A stretch of 64,000 bases of DNA from Comamonas koreensis (GCF_014076495.1 NZ_CP043575.1:372001-436000), one strand, 5' to 3'; counted from the first letter of the stretch, positions 8,561 to 18,053 are shown. A program made the numbers and translations. The notes: a model not told the origin generated them from the sequence alone.

Positions 8561-9661
8561 GTGTCCCCCTCTTCCCTGACCTTTGCCGTCACCCCATCGA
8601 GCCAGCCACGCAGCGCCCAAGAGCGCGCCAAGATTCTGGACAACCCGGGTTTTGGTCTGCACTTCACCGACCACATGGTCTCGGTGCACTGGGACAAAGA
8701 GGGCGGCTGGCGCGATGCGGCCGTGACCCCGTACGGCCCGATTGCGCTGGACCCCGCCGCTGCCGTGCTGCACTACGGCCAGGAAATCTTTGAAGGCATC
8801 AAGGCCTACCGCCATGCCGATGGCTCGGTCTGGACCTTCCGCCCCCAGGCCAATGCCGAGCGCCTGCAACGCTCCGCCCGCCGCCTGGCGCTGCCGGAGC
8901 TGCCGGTCGATGTTTTTGTCGAATCGCTCAAGCAAATCATCGCCGTGGACAAGGACTGGGTGCCCAGCGGCAACGAAGCGAGCCTGTACCTGCGCCCCTT
9001 CATGATCGGTGACGAAGTGTTCCTGGGCGTGCGCAGCGCCCACAAGGCCACCTACTACGTGATCGCCTGCCCCGCCGGCCCCTACTTTGCCAAGGGCGTG
9101 GCGCCCGTGGCGATCTGGCTGTCGACCGACTATGCCCGCGCGGCCAAGGGCGGCACCGGCGCTGCCAAGTGCGGCGGCAACTATGCCGCTTCGCTGCTGC
9201 CCCAGCAGCAAGCCCAGGACAACGGCTGCTCGCAGGTGCTGTTCCTCGATCCTGCCGAAGGCAAGTACCTCGAAGAGCTGGGCGGCATGAACGTGTTCCT
9301 GGTCTACGGCAAGCAAAACAAGCTGGTCACGCCTGCGCTGTCGGGCAGCATTCTGGAAGGCATCACCCGCGACTCGCTGCTGCAACTGGCACGCGACCGT
9401 GGCATGGTGGTCGAAGAGCGCAAGATCGCCGTTGACGAGTGGAAGCAGGGTGTGGCCTCCGGTGAGATCACCGAAGTGTTTGCCTGCGGTACCGCTGCCG
9501 TGATCACCCCCATCGGCCAGCTCAAGGGCGAGGGCTTCTCGGTGGGCGACCTGTCGGCCCCCGCTGGCGAAGTCACGATGGCCCTGCGCAAGGAACTGAC
9601 CGATATCCAGTACGGCCGCGCCCCGGACCGCCACGGCTGGCTGGTGCGTCTGGACGCCTGA
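8561..9661 (+). CDS. ilvE: Branched-chain amino acid aminotransferase
   Basis: A 366-residue class IV PLP aminotransferase (EC 2.6.1.42) interconverting Leu/Ile/Val and their 2-oxo acids with glutamate/2-oxoglutarate. FEGIKAYR is at about 77-84, PLP-binding Lys at 203 (AAKCGGNYAAS), and the ACGTAA motif in the C-terminal half. The start is GTG at 8561, supported by AAGGA 9-13 bases upstream. The gene stands alone with a strong terminator at 9683. About 240 bp upstream is non-coding and may hold its promoter. The large-subunit length fits the eukaryote-like BCAT subfamily. Confidence 0.93.
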   Translation: MSPSSLTFAVTPSSQPRSAQERAKILDNPGFGLHFTDHMVSVHWDKEGGWRDAAVTPYGPIALDPAAAVLHYGQEIFEGIKAYRHADGSVWTFRPQANAERLQRSARRLALPELPVDVFVESLKQIIAVDKDWVPSGNEASLYLRPFMIGDEVFLGVRSAHKATYYVIACPAGPYFAKGVAPVAIWLSTDYARAAKGGTGAAKCGGNYAASLLPQQQAQDNGCSQVLFLDPAEGKYLEELGGMNVFLVYGKQNKLVTPALSGSILEGITRDSLLQLARDRGMVVEERKIAVDEWKQGVASGEITEVFACGTAAVITPIGQLKGEGFSVGDLSAPAGEVTMALRKELTDIQYGRAPDRHGWLVRLDA

Positions 9662-9682
9662 TCCGTCCGCGATATAAACGCC

Positions 9683-9712
9683 AAAGGGCCGCACAGTGTG
9701 CGGCCCTTTTTT
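9683..9712 (+). terminator. Rho-independent terminator after ilvE
   Basis: Twelve-bp stem aaagggccgcac / gtgcggcccttt with a 3-base loop, followed by Ts, 22 bp after the ilvE stop. It also lies between the convergent ilvE and dadA genes. Confidence 0.92.
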
Positions 9713-9730
9713 CACGGTGCTGTGAGACCT

Positions 9731-11065
9731 TTACACAGCGACGGCAGTCTGGCGCTTGCTGTCGCTCTCGAAGCCATAGAAGCCAAAGCGCATCTCCGGC
9801 ATGCGCCCGCTCACCAGCTCGGCCATCGCCTTGCCGCTGCCGGCGCCATGGGTCCAGCCCAAGGTGCCGTGGCCGGCATTGATCCAGAGCTTGCCGATCT
9901 TGGTGCGGCCGATGAACGGAATATTGGTGGGCGTAGCGGGGCGCAGGCCGGTCCAGAACTGCGGGTTGCCGCCCTGCTCAGGCAGGCGGGTGTCGCAGAC
10001 GCCGGGCATCAGCTCCTCGATGCGGCGCGCCAGCATGTGGCAGCGGGCCTTGGCCAGGGGGCTGTCCAGCGAGCTGTCAAAACCGTTGAGCTCGATCGTG
10101 CCGGCCACGCGCAGCTGGTTGCCCAGGCGGCTCATCGCCAGCTTGTTGCCATCGTCAATGCAGCTGACAAAGGGCGCGGCCTCAGGCTTCAAGATCGGCA
10201 AGGTGGCGCTGTAACCCTTGCCCGGATAGATGGCCACATTCAGGCCCACGGTGCGCAACAGCGGCGCGGTATAGCTGCCGCAGGCGACGATGACGGCATC
10301 ACCCTGCAAGGTGCGCGGGCTGCTGTCTGCGCCCGCTGCGGTGGCGCGCACGGTGACCGAGTCGATCGCGCCACCGGCCACATTCAGCCGCTCGACACGG
10401 TGGTTGTAGAGAAACTGCACACCGCCCTGGGCGCAGAGCTGGGCGAGCTTTTGCGTGAACACGCGCGCATCGCCGCTCTCGTCGCTCTCGGTAAAGGTGC
10501 CGCCCTTGATATGCGCGGCATAGGGCTTGAAGGCGGGCTCGATCTTCAAAAACTCTTCGGTGCTGACCATGCGGCGGTTCACACCGTACTGGCGCATCAG
10601 GTCGACGGCCATCTGCGCATCCTGCACCGCTTCGTCGCTGGTGAAGAAGTGGGCAATGCCGCGCTCGAGCCGGTTGAACTGGATGCCGGTCTGGGCCACC
10701 ACGGCCTTCAAGGCGTTGTGGCTGTAGGCACCGAGCGCAACGATCTGCTGCACATTGCGGGCAAAGGAGCGGTCATTGCACTCGGCCAGAAACTGCGTGA
10801 GCCAGCGCCATTGCTGCGGATCGGCATGCGGGCGCAGCAGCAGCGGCGCCTCCTTGTCGAACATCCACTTGAGCGCCTTGAGCGGGGCATGCTTGTTGGC
10901 CCAGGGCTCGCAGTAGCTCACCGAGATCTGCGCGGCATTGGCATAGCTGGTCTCCAGCGCCGCGTCCGGTTGGCGATCCACGACGGTGACGTCGTGGCCG
11001 AGTTGCAGCAGATGCCAGGCAGTGCTGGTGCCGATGATTCCGGCGCCGAGGATGATGACTTTCAT
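9731..11065 (-). CDS. dadA: D-amino acid dehydrogenase
   Basis: A 444-residue FAD flavoprotein of the DadA family, oxidatively deaminating D-amino acids (typically D-alanine) at the inner membrane and passing electrons to quinone. The Rossmann motif GAGIIG is at 7-12 right after MKVII. The family blocks SYANAAQIS and GHGTLGWTHGAGSGK (C-terminal) are present. Length matches DadA (about 432-445). The start at 11065 (MKVII) is preferred over an upstream ATG, which would add 14 atypical residues. It is divergent from the ArgP-like regulator with an 87-bp gap. Confidence 0.92.
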   Translation of the reverse strand: MKVIILGAGIIGTSTAWHLLQLGHDVTVVDRQPDAALETSYANAAQISVSYCEPWANKHAPLKALKWMFDKEAPLLLRPHADPQQWRWLTQFLAECNDRSFARNVQQIVALGAYSHNALKAVVAQTGIQFNRLERGIAHFFTSDEAVQDAQMAVDLMRQYGVNRRMVSTEEFLKIEPAFKPYAAHIKGGTFTESDESGDARVFTQKLAQLCAQGGVQFLYNHRVERLNVAGGAIDSVTVRATAAGADSSPRTLQGDAVIVACGSYTAPLLRTVGLNVAIYPGKGYSATLPILKPEAAPFVSCIDDGNKLAMSRLGNQLRVAGTIELNGFDSSLDSPLAKARCHMLARRIEELMPGVCDTRLPEQGGNPQFWTGLRPATPTNIPFIGRTKIGKLWINAGHGTLGWTHGAGSGKAMAELVSGRMPEMRFGFYGFESDSKRQTAVAV

Positions 11066-11152
11066 GCCTCTCAGTGTCTGGCATCTTGGCTGTAACATAA
11101 AGTGCAATTAAACTTCTTCAGGATTCATCAGTTCTACTAATACTGGAGCCCC

Positions 11153-12097
11153 ATGAGCAACCTGGACCCTGTCGCGCTGGAATGCCTGGCCGCCGTGATT
11201 GAAGAAGGCGGTTTCGAGAAGGCCGCGCTGCGCCTGAATGTGACGCAATCGGCCGTCTCGCAGCGGCTGCGTGCGCTAGAGGCACAGATCGGCTCGGTGC
11301 TGGTGGTGCGCAGCCGCCCGCTGCGGCCCACCGCTGCCGGCCAGCTGCTGCTCAAGCACACCCAGCAGCTGCGGCTGCTGCGCACCGACCTGGAGCAGGA
11401 GCTGCACAGCCTGCTGCCCCACACCATGCGCCGCAATGCGCATGACGAGGCCATCTCGATTGCCATCAATGCCGACAGCATTGCCACCTGGGCGCTCGAT
11501 GCACTGCAGGACATCGCGCTGCAGCAGCTGCCGCTGGAGATCATCACCGACGACCAGGACCACACCTTGGAGCTGCTGCGCACCGGCGAGGTGCTCGGCT
11601 GCGTCACCACCATGCCGCAGGCGCTGCGCGGCTGCCGCGTGACCGCGCTGGGCGCAATGCACTACATCGCCGTGGCATCGCCCGCCTTTGCCCAGCAGCA
11701 TGTGCCGCAAGGAATCAACCGCAGCAACTTCAAGCACCTGCCGTTTTTGAGCTACAACCGCAAGGACGACATGCAGCGCGTGTTTGTCGCCCGCGCGATG
11801 GGCCTCAAGACCGTCGGCCTGCACCAGCTCTATGTGCCCAACTCCGAAGCTCAGGTGCGCGCCGTGGCCGCTGGCTGGGGCGTGGGCGTGGTGCCCGAGC
11901 TGCTGGCCCGCCCCTACCTCGCCGATGGCCGCCTGGTCAATGTGGCCGAGACCCAGGTGCTGCGCGTCGACCTGTACTGGCACTGCTGGAACCTGCAGTC
12001 GGCCTTGCTGGGCGCCCTGAGCGACGCGATGGTGCACAGCGCCAAGAGCAGCCTGGCGCCGCCCACGGCGGCCGCTCGCGCCATGGTCAAGGCATAA
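11153..12097 (+). CDS. argP: LysR regulator, ArgP (IciA)-like
   Basis: A 314-residue LysR regulator resembling ArgP/IciA, which in E. coli binds arginine or lysine and controls amino-acid export and biosynthesis genes. The HTH lies at about 5-62 (LECLAAVIEEGGFEKAA, QSAVSQRLRALE). The effector domain has ArgP-like LSYNRKDDMQ and AGWGVGVVPE blocks. It is divergent from dadA, so it may regulate that gene; in other bacteria ArgP usually neighbours an argO/lysE exporter. A LysE-family gene lies 6 kb away but not adjacent. The ArgP name is moderately sure. Confidence 0.8.
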   Translation: MSNLDPVALECLAAVIEEGGFEKAALRLNVTQSAVSQRLRALEAQIGSVLVVRSRPLRPTAAGQLLLKHTQQLRLLRTDLEQELHSLLPHTMRRNAHDEAISIAINADSIATWALDALQDIALQQLPLEIITDDQDHTLELLRTGEVLGCVTTMPQALRGCRVTALGAMHYIAVASPAFAQQHVPQGINRSNFKHLPFLSYNRKDDMQRVFVARAMGLKTVGLHQLYVPNSEAQVRAVAAGWGVGVVPELLARPYLADGRLVNVAETQVLRVDLYWHCWNLQSALLGALSDAMVHSAKSSLAPPTAAARAMVKA

Positions 12098-12135
12098 AAA
12101 AACTGCCTGCACCCCCAGGGGGATGCAAGCAGTTT
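12098..12135 (-). terminator. Terminator, minus direction (downstream of usp)
   Basis: Imperfect hairpin: aaactgc(c)tgcaccccc / gggggatgca(a)gcagttt. Read on the minus strand it ends in a run of Ts, so it fits termination of the leftward usp transcript, whose stop is 136 bp away. It directly abuts the argP stop and may also weakly end that transcript. Confidence 0.7.
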
Positions 12136-12270
12136 CCGGATGTCCACAGGCATTCATCGCACCGGTGGTTCCATCCCTCCCTCATCAGTGACATCCATTG
12201 CATGCGCAGTATCCGCGCCAAGTATTGCTATATGGTGAATAGCAAATGACAGACGCATGATCTGATCCAT

Positions 12271-12693
12271 TTACCGAATCAGCAATACCGGCAGCTTGCT
12301 CTCGGCCAGCACTTGGGTCGCCACCGAGCCCAGCACCAGCTTGGCCAGCGCACCATGGCCGCGGGTGCCCATGATCAGCAGGTCATAGCCGCCCTTATCG
12401 GCCGTCTCGGCAATGGTCTGGGAGATCGGGCCTACGGCAGTCTCGGCCACGGCCTTCACCTGGTGGGCGGCCAGAAACTCCTGCACCGGCACCAGCACCT
12501 TCTGCGCCTCTTCGCTGTGGTAGTCGTCCACCAGCGCCTTGCCCAAGGCCTTGGCGGCCCGGGGCGGCAGCAGGGGCTGCACCGTGAGCACCGTGTAATG
12601 GTGGTTGGGCGTCAGCCACTCTGCGTGCGCTGCCAGGTAATCGAGCATCTTCTGGGTGTAGGGGCTGCCATCAACGGCCAACAAAATACGCAT
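12271..12693 (-). CDS. Universal stress protein (UspA family)
   Basis: A 140-residue single-domain universal stress protein. N-terminal MRILLAVDGSPYT and the C-terminal ATP-binding signature GTRGHG...LGSVA (about 109-125) mark the nucleotide-binding UspA/FeeA subgroup. These cytoplasmic proteins accumulate under stress, and several in pseudomonads support anaerobic survival. An FNR/Anr-type box at 12848-12861 lies upstream, suggesting oxygen control. It is a single gene with a downstream terminator at 12098-12135. Confidence 0.92.
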   Translation of the reverse strand: MRILLAVDGSPYTQKMLDYLAAHAEWLTPNHHYTVLTVQPLLPPRAAKALGKALVDDYHSEEAQKVLVPVQEFLAAHQVKAVAETAVGPISQTIAETADKGGYDLLIMGTRGHGALAKLVLGSVATQVLAESKLPVLLIR

Positions 12694-12847
12694 GCCTTGA
12701 CTCCTTCAAAAAAGGGGTGAGGGACCCAACACCGGTGGCGCCACCAACGCTGGACTGTGGCCTGGCAAACCCGCGCTCCATCAGCGAGAACGCGCTTTAC
12801 AGGCTAAATCATGTGTATCAGCTTATAGATTTACCGTCAAACGGGCA

Positions 12848-12861
12848 TTGATATGCATCAG
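12848..12861 (-). promoter_or_regulatory. FNR/Anr-type box upstream of usp
   Basis: TTGATATGCATCAG matches the FNR consensus TTGAT-N4-ATCAA in 9 of 10 specified bases. On the minus strand a TATAAG hexamer begins 28 bases after the box centre, close to class II FNR promoter spacing. The usp start is about 160 bp downstream, implying a leader of about 120 nt. Confidence 0.65.
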
Positions 12862-12937
12862 GCGCGGCGACAAATTTAGGTAAAAACCCTTGGGCTTTGG
12901 CTTGACGGAGGGAATGCCAGAAGTGGAGCGACCCTGG

Positions 12938-13783
12938 CTACACCGCCACCAGGCAATGCGGATTGAAGCTCTCCTGCTCACCCTTGCGCGCATAGCCCAG
13001 CGGGTTGGCCACGACCCGGCATTGCCAGGGGCGGCCATCGCTGTGCTGGCCTTTGGCCAGGTAATCGCTGGGCGCATGCAGGTGGCCGTGGATCCAGAGG
13101 TCGGCATAGGGCAGCAGGTCATCGAGCACATTGCAAAAACCGGCGGTTCCGGGCGTCAGCCCATAGCGCGGATCGGCGCTGCGCAGGCTGGGCGCAAAGT
13201 GGGTGATGACGACGGTTTTGCCATCAAAGGGCTCGGCCAGTGCGGCGCGCAGCCATTCCTGGCAGCGCAGCGCTTCGTCGCGCATCTCGGCGGCCAAAAA
13301 GGGCTGGCCGTTGCGCTGCATCTGGGCCTTGGTCAAGTAAAAGTTCGCGGCCTTGAAGGCCTTCTCGCGCTGCTTCATCAGCGCGCCCAGCTCGGTCACG
13401 CCGTTGTGCAGGGCAATGGCGTCGTAGTCGGACCAGAGTGTGGTGCCGATAAAGCGCACGCCGTCGATGATCAGGGTGTCGCAGTCCAGCATCGTGATGC
13501 CCAACTTTTCGCAGCTGGCACGCAGGCGCAGCCGGGCGGCATCGAAATCCTGGTTGTCAAACTCGTGGTTGCCAGGCACCAGGATTACCGGCTCGGGCCA
13601 ATGGCCGCCAGCCTGCTGCGGGCTGAACTGGGTGAGGCCAAAATCCTTATCGTCCAGCATCGAGCCATTCTGGTAGGAGCCAATGTCGCCGGCCAGCACC
13701 AGCAACTGGGCGCCGGGCGCAGGCTGGGCACGGAAATGGGGGTGGGTCTCCAGATGCAGGTCGGACAGAATTTGCAGGTGCAT
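12938..13783 (-). CDS. Calcineurin-like metallophosphoesterase
   Basis: A 281-residue metallophosphoesterase. The five family blocks are in order: DLHLE (8-12), GDIG (about 32-35), GNHEF (about 71-75), THFAP (about 195-199) and GHLH (about 234-237). These supply the dinuclear metal site. The substrate (phosphodiester, nucleotide or other phosphoester) is not recognisable. No signal peptide, so cytoplasmic. It appears to be transcribed alone; the LysR gene upstream on the same strand ends 41 bp away and might be co-transcribed. Confidence 0.9.
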   Translation of the reverse strand: MHLQILSDLHLETHPHFRAQPAPGAQLLVLAGDIGSYQNGSMLDDKDFGLTQFSPQQAGGHWPEPVILVPGNHEFDNQDFDAARLRLRASCEKLGITMLDCDTLIIDGVRFIGTTLWSDYDAIALHNGVTELGALMKQREKAFKAANFYLTKAQMQRNGQPFLAAEMRDEALRCQEWLRAALAEPFDGKTVVITHFAPSLRSADPRYGLTPGTAGFCNVLDDLLPYADLWIHGHLHAPSDYLAKGQHSDGRPWQCRVVANPLGYARKGEQESFNPHCLVAV

Positions 13784-13824
13784 GGTCGCCTAGCCTACCA
13801 TGGGCTTTAGCGCCTTGCAGCCCG

Positions 13825-14802
13825 CTACATCGGTAATTCCAGGTCAGGAAAAGCCGCCCGGGCCGAGCGCTCCAGTGCATGCAGCATCCATTCCAGCGCC
13901 GAGGGCGGAATATGCCCGCTGCGGCTGCGCCACAGCGCATCCACATGCACGGCCTCGACGCGCAGCGGCAGCGGCTGGAAGGCCAGCAGATCGGCGATGC
14001 CGGTGGCAGGCACAAAGTGACGCGGCAAAACGGTCAGCAGGTCGGTGCGCGCCACCACGCGCGCGGCGGTGAAGTACTGGTTCACCGTCAGCACCACCCG
14101 GCGCTTGCGGCCGATCGATGCCAGCGCCTCGTCCAAAAAGCCAAAGGGCTGGCCGGAAAAGCTCACCAGCATATGGCGTGCATCGCAGTAGCGCTCCAAA
14201 GTCAGCAAGCCCTCACTCAAAGGATGGTCCTTGCGCATCACGCAGAGGTATTCGCCGTCATAGAGGCGCCGGCTCTCGAAATCCACCAGGTCCCCCGACT
14301 GGGCGCGCGCCGTCATCTCGGCGAGCACAAAGGGGAAATAGCCCACGGCCAGGTCCGCCGTCTCGGCGTCCAGCTCCTCGCGCGGATCACGGGTAGTGAG
14401 TGGTTGCACATGCACAGAGACGCCTGGTGCCTCGGTCTCCAGAATGTGCATCAGGCTGGGCAGCAAGGTGGCGGCGGTGGCATCGGCCATCGCCACGACA
14501 AAGGCCTGGGTCGCATGGGCGGGGTCAAAGCGCTCAGGCGCAAAGCTGGCCTGCAGGCGCGCCAGCGATTCGCGCACCACCGGCCACAGCGCATTGGCCA
14601 GCGGTGTGGGCTCCACACCCTGGCCGCTGCGCACCAAAAGCTCGTCATGCAGCGCCTCGCGCAGGCGCCGCATCGCATTGCTGACTGCCGGCTGGGTGAT
14701 GGCCAGCTTGTCGGCCGCCCGGGTCAGGCTGCGCTCATTCATCACCTCGTCGAATACACGCAAGAGGTTCAGGTCCAGGTGCCGAAATTGGTGGGGCAGC
14801 AT
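13825..14802 (-). CDS. LysR-family regulator (divergent from 145-residue membrane protein)
   Basis: A 325-residue LysR regulator. HTH at about 8-65 (LDLNLLRVFDEV, TRAADKLAITQPAVSNAM). The effector domain resembles the NodD/LinR-like branch (FVVAMADATAATLLPSL). The start at 14802 (MLPHQFRHLDLN) is preferred over an ATG 33 bp upstream. It is divergent from a small membrane-protein gene with a palindrome in the shared promoter region, so control of that gene and itself is inferred. The effector is unknown. Confidence 0.88.
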   Translation of the reverse strand: MLPHQFRHLDLNLLRVFDEVMNERSLTRAADKLAITQPAVSNAMRRLREALHDELLVRSGQGVEPTPLANALWPVVRESLARLQASFAPERFDPAHATQAFVVAMADATAATLLPSLMHILETEAPGVSVHVQPLTTRDPREELDAETADLAVGYFPFVLAEMTARAQSGDLVDFESRRLYDGEYLCVMRKDHPLSEGLLTLERYCDARHMLVSFSGQPFGFLDEALASIGRKRRVVLTVNQYFTAARVVARTDLLTVLPRHFVPATGIADLLAFQPLPLRVEAVHVDALWRSRSGHIPPSALEWMLHALERSARAAFPDLELPM

Positions 14803-14875
14803 TTTCAATCCTTTGCAGCGCTGGGCGAACCGCAATACATCACTGACATGAATGATACAGATTCAAAAGATAAAT

Positions 14876-14904
14876 TTGAGAACGTCTAGGGTAAACCCTA
14901 TACT
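14876..14904 (+). promoter_or_regulatory. Sigma70-type promoter with internal palindrome
   Basis: TTGAGA (-35) and TATACT (-10) are separated by exactly 17 bases, 45 bp before the 145-residue ORF. The spacer holds a perfect palindrome TAGGGT-AA-ACCCTA (14887-14900), placed as a repressor or LysR site would be. Confidence 0.65.
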
Positions 14905-14948
14905 TCGTTCATCGCTTCAAAGAAGCATTAATCCCAAAGACATCCATC

Positions 14949-15386
14949 ATGACCAACAGTTTTGTACACACTGACATGGCTACCGAGCACACGGGCGTTC
15001 TGCGTGTGGAACGTGCTGCTGAACATCTCAAGACCACCTTCGGCACCAAGGGCGTTGGCGCATCGTTGATGCTGGCCGCGCTGGTCGCTGCCGTGCTGGT
15101 GGTTGCCACCCGCCTGGTGGACTCCGTCGCTGGCGGCAGCCACTGGATCGCTGGCTGGGCCCTGCTGTGGGCCGTCGCCTTTGTCGCCATCGCCCTGCTC
15201 GCTGCCCCTGCCCGCAACCTGAGCAGCAGCCTGCGCGCCGCTCGCCGCAGCTGGGACGAAGGCCACCGCCGCGCCCTGGAAGACGACAAGACCTGGCAAG
15301 TGGCCCTGCAAGACAGCCGCGTGATGGCTGACCTGAACCGCGCCATGAGCGACGCAGCGGTTTCGTTCTACCACAAGAACTACTGA
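14949..15386 (+). CDS. Small membrane protein of unknown function (2 TM)
   Basis: A 145-residue protein I do not recognise. It has a hydrophilic N-terminus (1-33), two membrane segments (about 36-57 and 65-86) with a short loop, then a charged helical tail (about 90-145) with many Arg, Asp and Ala. It has its own promoter (14876-14904) and terminator (15445-15469) and is divergent from a LysR regulator. Codon use is like the neighbours. Function unknown. Confidence 0.75.
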   Translation: MTNSFVHTDMATEHTGVLRVERAAEHLKTTFGTKGVGASLMLAALVAAVLVVATRLVDSVAGGSHWIAGWALLWAVAFVAIALLAAPARNLSSSLRAARRSWDEGHRRALEDDKTWQVALQDSRVMADLNRAMSDAAVSFYHKNY

Positions 15387-15444
15387 TCAACGCCGGGGGT
15401 CCTCCAGAGCCCCAGCGCCGGCAGCCACGATCTGCCTTTTCAAG

Positions 15445-15469
15445 AGCCACGGCATGCCGTGGCTTTTTT
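15445..15469 (+). terminator. Rho-independent terminator
   Basis: Perfect palindrome agccacggca/tgccgtggct followed by six Ts, 58 bp after the stop of the 145-residue membrane-protein gene. Confidence 0.88.
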
Positions 15470-15672
15470 GTTGTCGGTGGTCGCCCCCATCCATAGCGGA
15501 TCAGCAGCTTGGCATCGCTAAACACCTCCGCCAGCACAAGCGGCAGGTGCCTGGAAGAAGGTTGGCAAGCGCTTTCCTGCCCTCAGCGGTGCCGACTGTA
15601 TGCAACAAACCACAGTCCTACCGATGCGCTGACGCTGAGCCCCAGCGGGTGTAAGGCCCGCCACTCCCACAA

Positions 15673-15711
15673 AACAAAACCCCGCATGCCTGAAACATGC
15701 GGGGTTTTGTT
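15673..15711. terminator. Bidirectional terminator downstream of pckG
   Basis: Sixteen-bp perfect stem aacaaaaccccgcatg / catgcggggttttgtt with a 7-base loop, about 60 bp past the pckG stop. A and T tracts on both sides suit either direction; the leftward pckG transcript is the likely user. Confidence 0.88.
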
Positions 15712-15769
15712 GTCTTTCGCTATCCCAGCCACTGGCAGCAGTGCTACCAGCGACCTCGTGAGCTACCGA

Positions 15770-17638
15770 TCAGGCAGCGGCCAGGCGCTTTTCCAGATCG
15801 GCCTTGATGTCCAGCAAGGCCTGGGGCAGGCGCTGGGCCAGGTGGTCGAAATGGGTCTGGTGCGATGCCAGCTCTTCGGTCCAGACGGCGGTGTCGATGT
15901 TGGTGACGGTCTTGAACTGCTCGGCATTGAAGTCCAGGCCGGTCCAGTTGATCTCGGCGTACTGCGGTGCCACGCCAAAGGCGGTCTGCGTGCCCTGCAC
16001 CTGGCCTTCGAGGCGGTCGAGCATCCACTTGAGCACGCGCATGTTCTCACCGTAGCCAGGCCAGACGAACTTGCCAGCGGCATCCTTGCGGAACCAGTTG
16101 GTGGTGTAGATCTTGGGCAGCTGCGCGCCAGCGGCTTCGAGCTTGTCGCCCAGGTTCAGCCAGTGGGCGAAGTAGTCGCTCATGTTGTAGCCCATGAAAG
16201 GCAGCATCGCGAATGGATCGCGGCGCACCACGCCTTGCGCGCCAAAGGCGGCAGCGGTGGTTTCCGAGCCCATGGTCGCAGCCATGTAGACGCCTTCCTT
16301 CCAGTTGCGCGCCTCGGTCACCAGCGGCACGGTGGTCGAGCGGCGGCCGCCAAAGATGAAGGCATCGATCTTCACGCCCTTGGGGTCGTCCCAGGCTTCG
16401 TCGAGCGCCGGGTTGTTGGTGGCAGCGACGGTGAAGCGGGCATTGGGGTGGGCGGCCTTGGCGCCGGTTTCCTTGGCGATCTGGGGCGTCCAGTCCTTGC
16501 CTTGCCAGTCAATCAGGTGGTCGGGCAGCTGGCCGCTGTCCTTTTCCATGCCTTCCCACCACACATCGCCGTCATCGGTCAGCGCGACGTTGGTGAAGAT
16601 CACGTTCTTGTCCAAACTGGCCATGCAGTTGGGGTTGGTGTGGTAGTTGGTGCCGGGGGCCACGCCAAAGTAGCCGGCTTCGGGGTTGATGGCGCGCAGC
16701 GAGCCGTCGGCCTGGGGCTTAATCCAGGCGATGTCGTCGCCGATGGTGGTGACCTTCCAGCCTTCAAAGCCGGTGGGCGGCACCAGCATCGAGAAATTGG
16801 TCTTGCCGCAGGCGCTGGGGAAAGCGGCGGCCACGTGGTACTTTTTGCCCTGGGGATTTTGCACGCCCAGAATCAGCATGTGCTCGGCCAGCCAGCCCTG
16901 GTCGCGGCCCATGGTGGAGGCGATGCGCAGCGCAAAGCACTTCTTGCCCAGCAGCGCATTGCCGCCGTAGCCCGAACCGTAGGACCAGATTTCGCGCGTC
17001 TCGGGGTAGTGCACGATGTACTTGGTCTTGTTGCAAGGCCAGCTGGTGGTGTCCTTTTCGCCGGCCTGCAGCGGCGCGCCGATGGTGTGCACGCAGGGCA
17101 CAAATGCACCATCGCTGCCGATCACGTCGTACACGGCGCGGCCCATGCGGGTCATGATCTTCATGTTGACCGCGACATAGGCGCTGTCGGACAGCTCGAT
17201 GCCCACGTGGGCAATGGGCGAGCCCAGCGGGCCCATCGAGAACGGCACCACATACATGGTGCGGCCCTTCATACAACCGTCAAACAGCGGCTGTAGAGTC
17301 GAGCGCATCTGGGCAGGTTCCATCCAGTTGTTGGTCGGGCCGGCATCTTCCTTCTTGGCCGAGCAGATGTAGGTGCGGTCTTCCACGCGGGCCACGTCCG
17401 AGGGATCGGACCAGGCCAGAAAGCTGCCGGGGCGCTTGGCGGGGTTGAGCTTCTTGAAGGTGCCGGCATCGACCAGTTGCTGGCAGAGGCGGTCGTATTC
17501 TTCCTGGCTGCCATCGCACCAGTAGACGGCATCGGGCTTGCACAGCGCGGCCATATCGGCCACCCAGGCGATGAGCTTGGGGTTCTTGACGTAGTCGGGG
17601 GCCTGAATGGCGACACCGGCCTGGATGTTTGCGTTCAT
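15770..17638 (-). CDS. pckG: Phosphoenolpyruvate carboxykinase (GTP)
   Basis: A 622-residue GTP-dependent PEPCK (EC 4.1.1.32) converting oxaloacetate + GTP to PEP + CO2 + GDP, the entry to gluconeogenesis. The P-loop PSACGKTN is at 274-281 with the family's reactive Cys277. [11 protein letters not shown] (kinase/metal region) and the substrate-binding SMGPLGSP near 134-141 are present. Length fits the GTP class (about 600-625), distinct from ATP-type PckA. It is monocistronic, with a strong bidirectional terminator behind it. Confidence 0.96.
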   Translation of the reverse strand: MNANIQAGVAIQAPDYVKNPKLIAWVADMAALCKPDAVYWCDGSQEEYDRLCQQLVDAGTFKKLNPAKRPGSFLAWSDPSDVARVEDRTYICSAKKEDAGPTNNWMEPAQMRSTLQPLFDGCMKGRTMYVVPFSMGPLGSPIAHVGIELSDSAYVAVNMKIMTRMGRAVYDVIGSDGAFVPCVHTIGAPLQAGEKDTTSWPCNKTKYIVHYPETREIWSYGSGYGGNALLGKKCFALRIASTMGRDQGWLAEHMLILGVQNPQGKKYHVAAAFPSACGKTNFSMLVPPTGFEGWKVTTIGDDIAWIKPQADGSLRAINPEAGYFGVAPGTNYHTNPNCMASLDKNVIFTNVALTDDGDVWWEGMEKDSGQLPDHLIDWQGKDWTPQIAKETGAKAAHPNARFTVAATNNPALDEAWDDPKGVKIDAFIFGGRRSTTVPLVTEARNWKEGVYMAATMGSETTAAAFGAQGVVRRDPFAMLPFMGYNMSDYFAHWLNLGDKLEAAGAQLPKIYTTNWFRKDAAGKFVWPGYGENMRVLKWMLDRLEGQVQGTQTAFGVAPQYAEINWTGLDFNAEQFKTVTNIDTAVWTEELASHQTHFDHLAQRLPQALLDIKADLEKRLAAA

Positions 17639-18053
17639 GGGAAGGCTTTCAAAGTTGTAAACGGTTCATCAAAAACCGCTGCGACAAGCCCCCTGGCCGA
17701 CAGCAACCCATTTTTGAAAAACCGTCTCCACAACGTCGGACAAGGCGCCATGCCTGTGCGCAAAAATGCCTACGCTGGACTGGCGATTTTAGCAGTCGGC
17801 CCCCAAAACGGTGATTTTCAGTCTCAACATCTATGCATTTGACGCATGACGAAATGCATAACTGTATTGATACCGGTTTCTTTGGCAAGCCTTCTGTCGC
17901 GCAGGTGGCGCTGGGCCCGGCGTCGCCAAGCGGCCACAGCAGCGCGGGGCCGCGTCAGCTATCGCCAGCCATCGCGAGGGAGCGGCAGGCAACAAAAAAC
18001 CCGCCAGCGGCGGGTTCAGCAACAAGAGCTGGAGCGCGGTTTGCGCGCAGCGC
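17639..18053. other. Non-coding stretch upstream of pckG
   Basis: This 415-bp gap should contain the pckG promoter; a minus-strand GCTAAAAT near 17789-17796 is a candidate -10. No ORF here looks real. The right end holds the terminator of the next small gene. Confidence 0.5.
17994..18016 (-). terminator. Terminator after the 48-residue membrane protein gene
   Basis: Stem aacccgcc/ggcgggtt with a 3-base loop. On the minus strand six Ts follow. It lies 38 bp past the stop of the small gene at 18054-18200. Confidence 0.85.

Larger units (their letters stand above)
15387..15769. other. Intergenic stretch with two terminators
   Basis: This 383-bp gap between the membrane-protein gene and the end of pckG holds one terminator near each end. 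I see no convincing gene in the roughly 200 bp between them. Confidence 0.6.

Noticed and set aside
15509..17296. Long plus-strand ORF over pckG
   Set aside because: Antisense shadow of a well-supported PEPCK gene.
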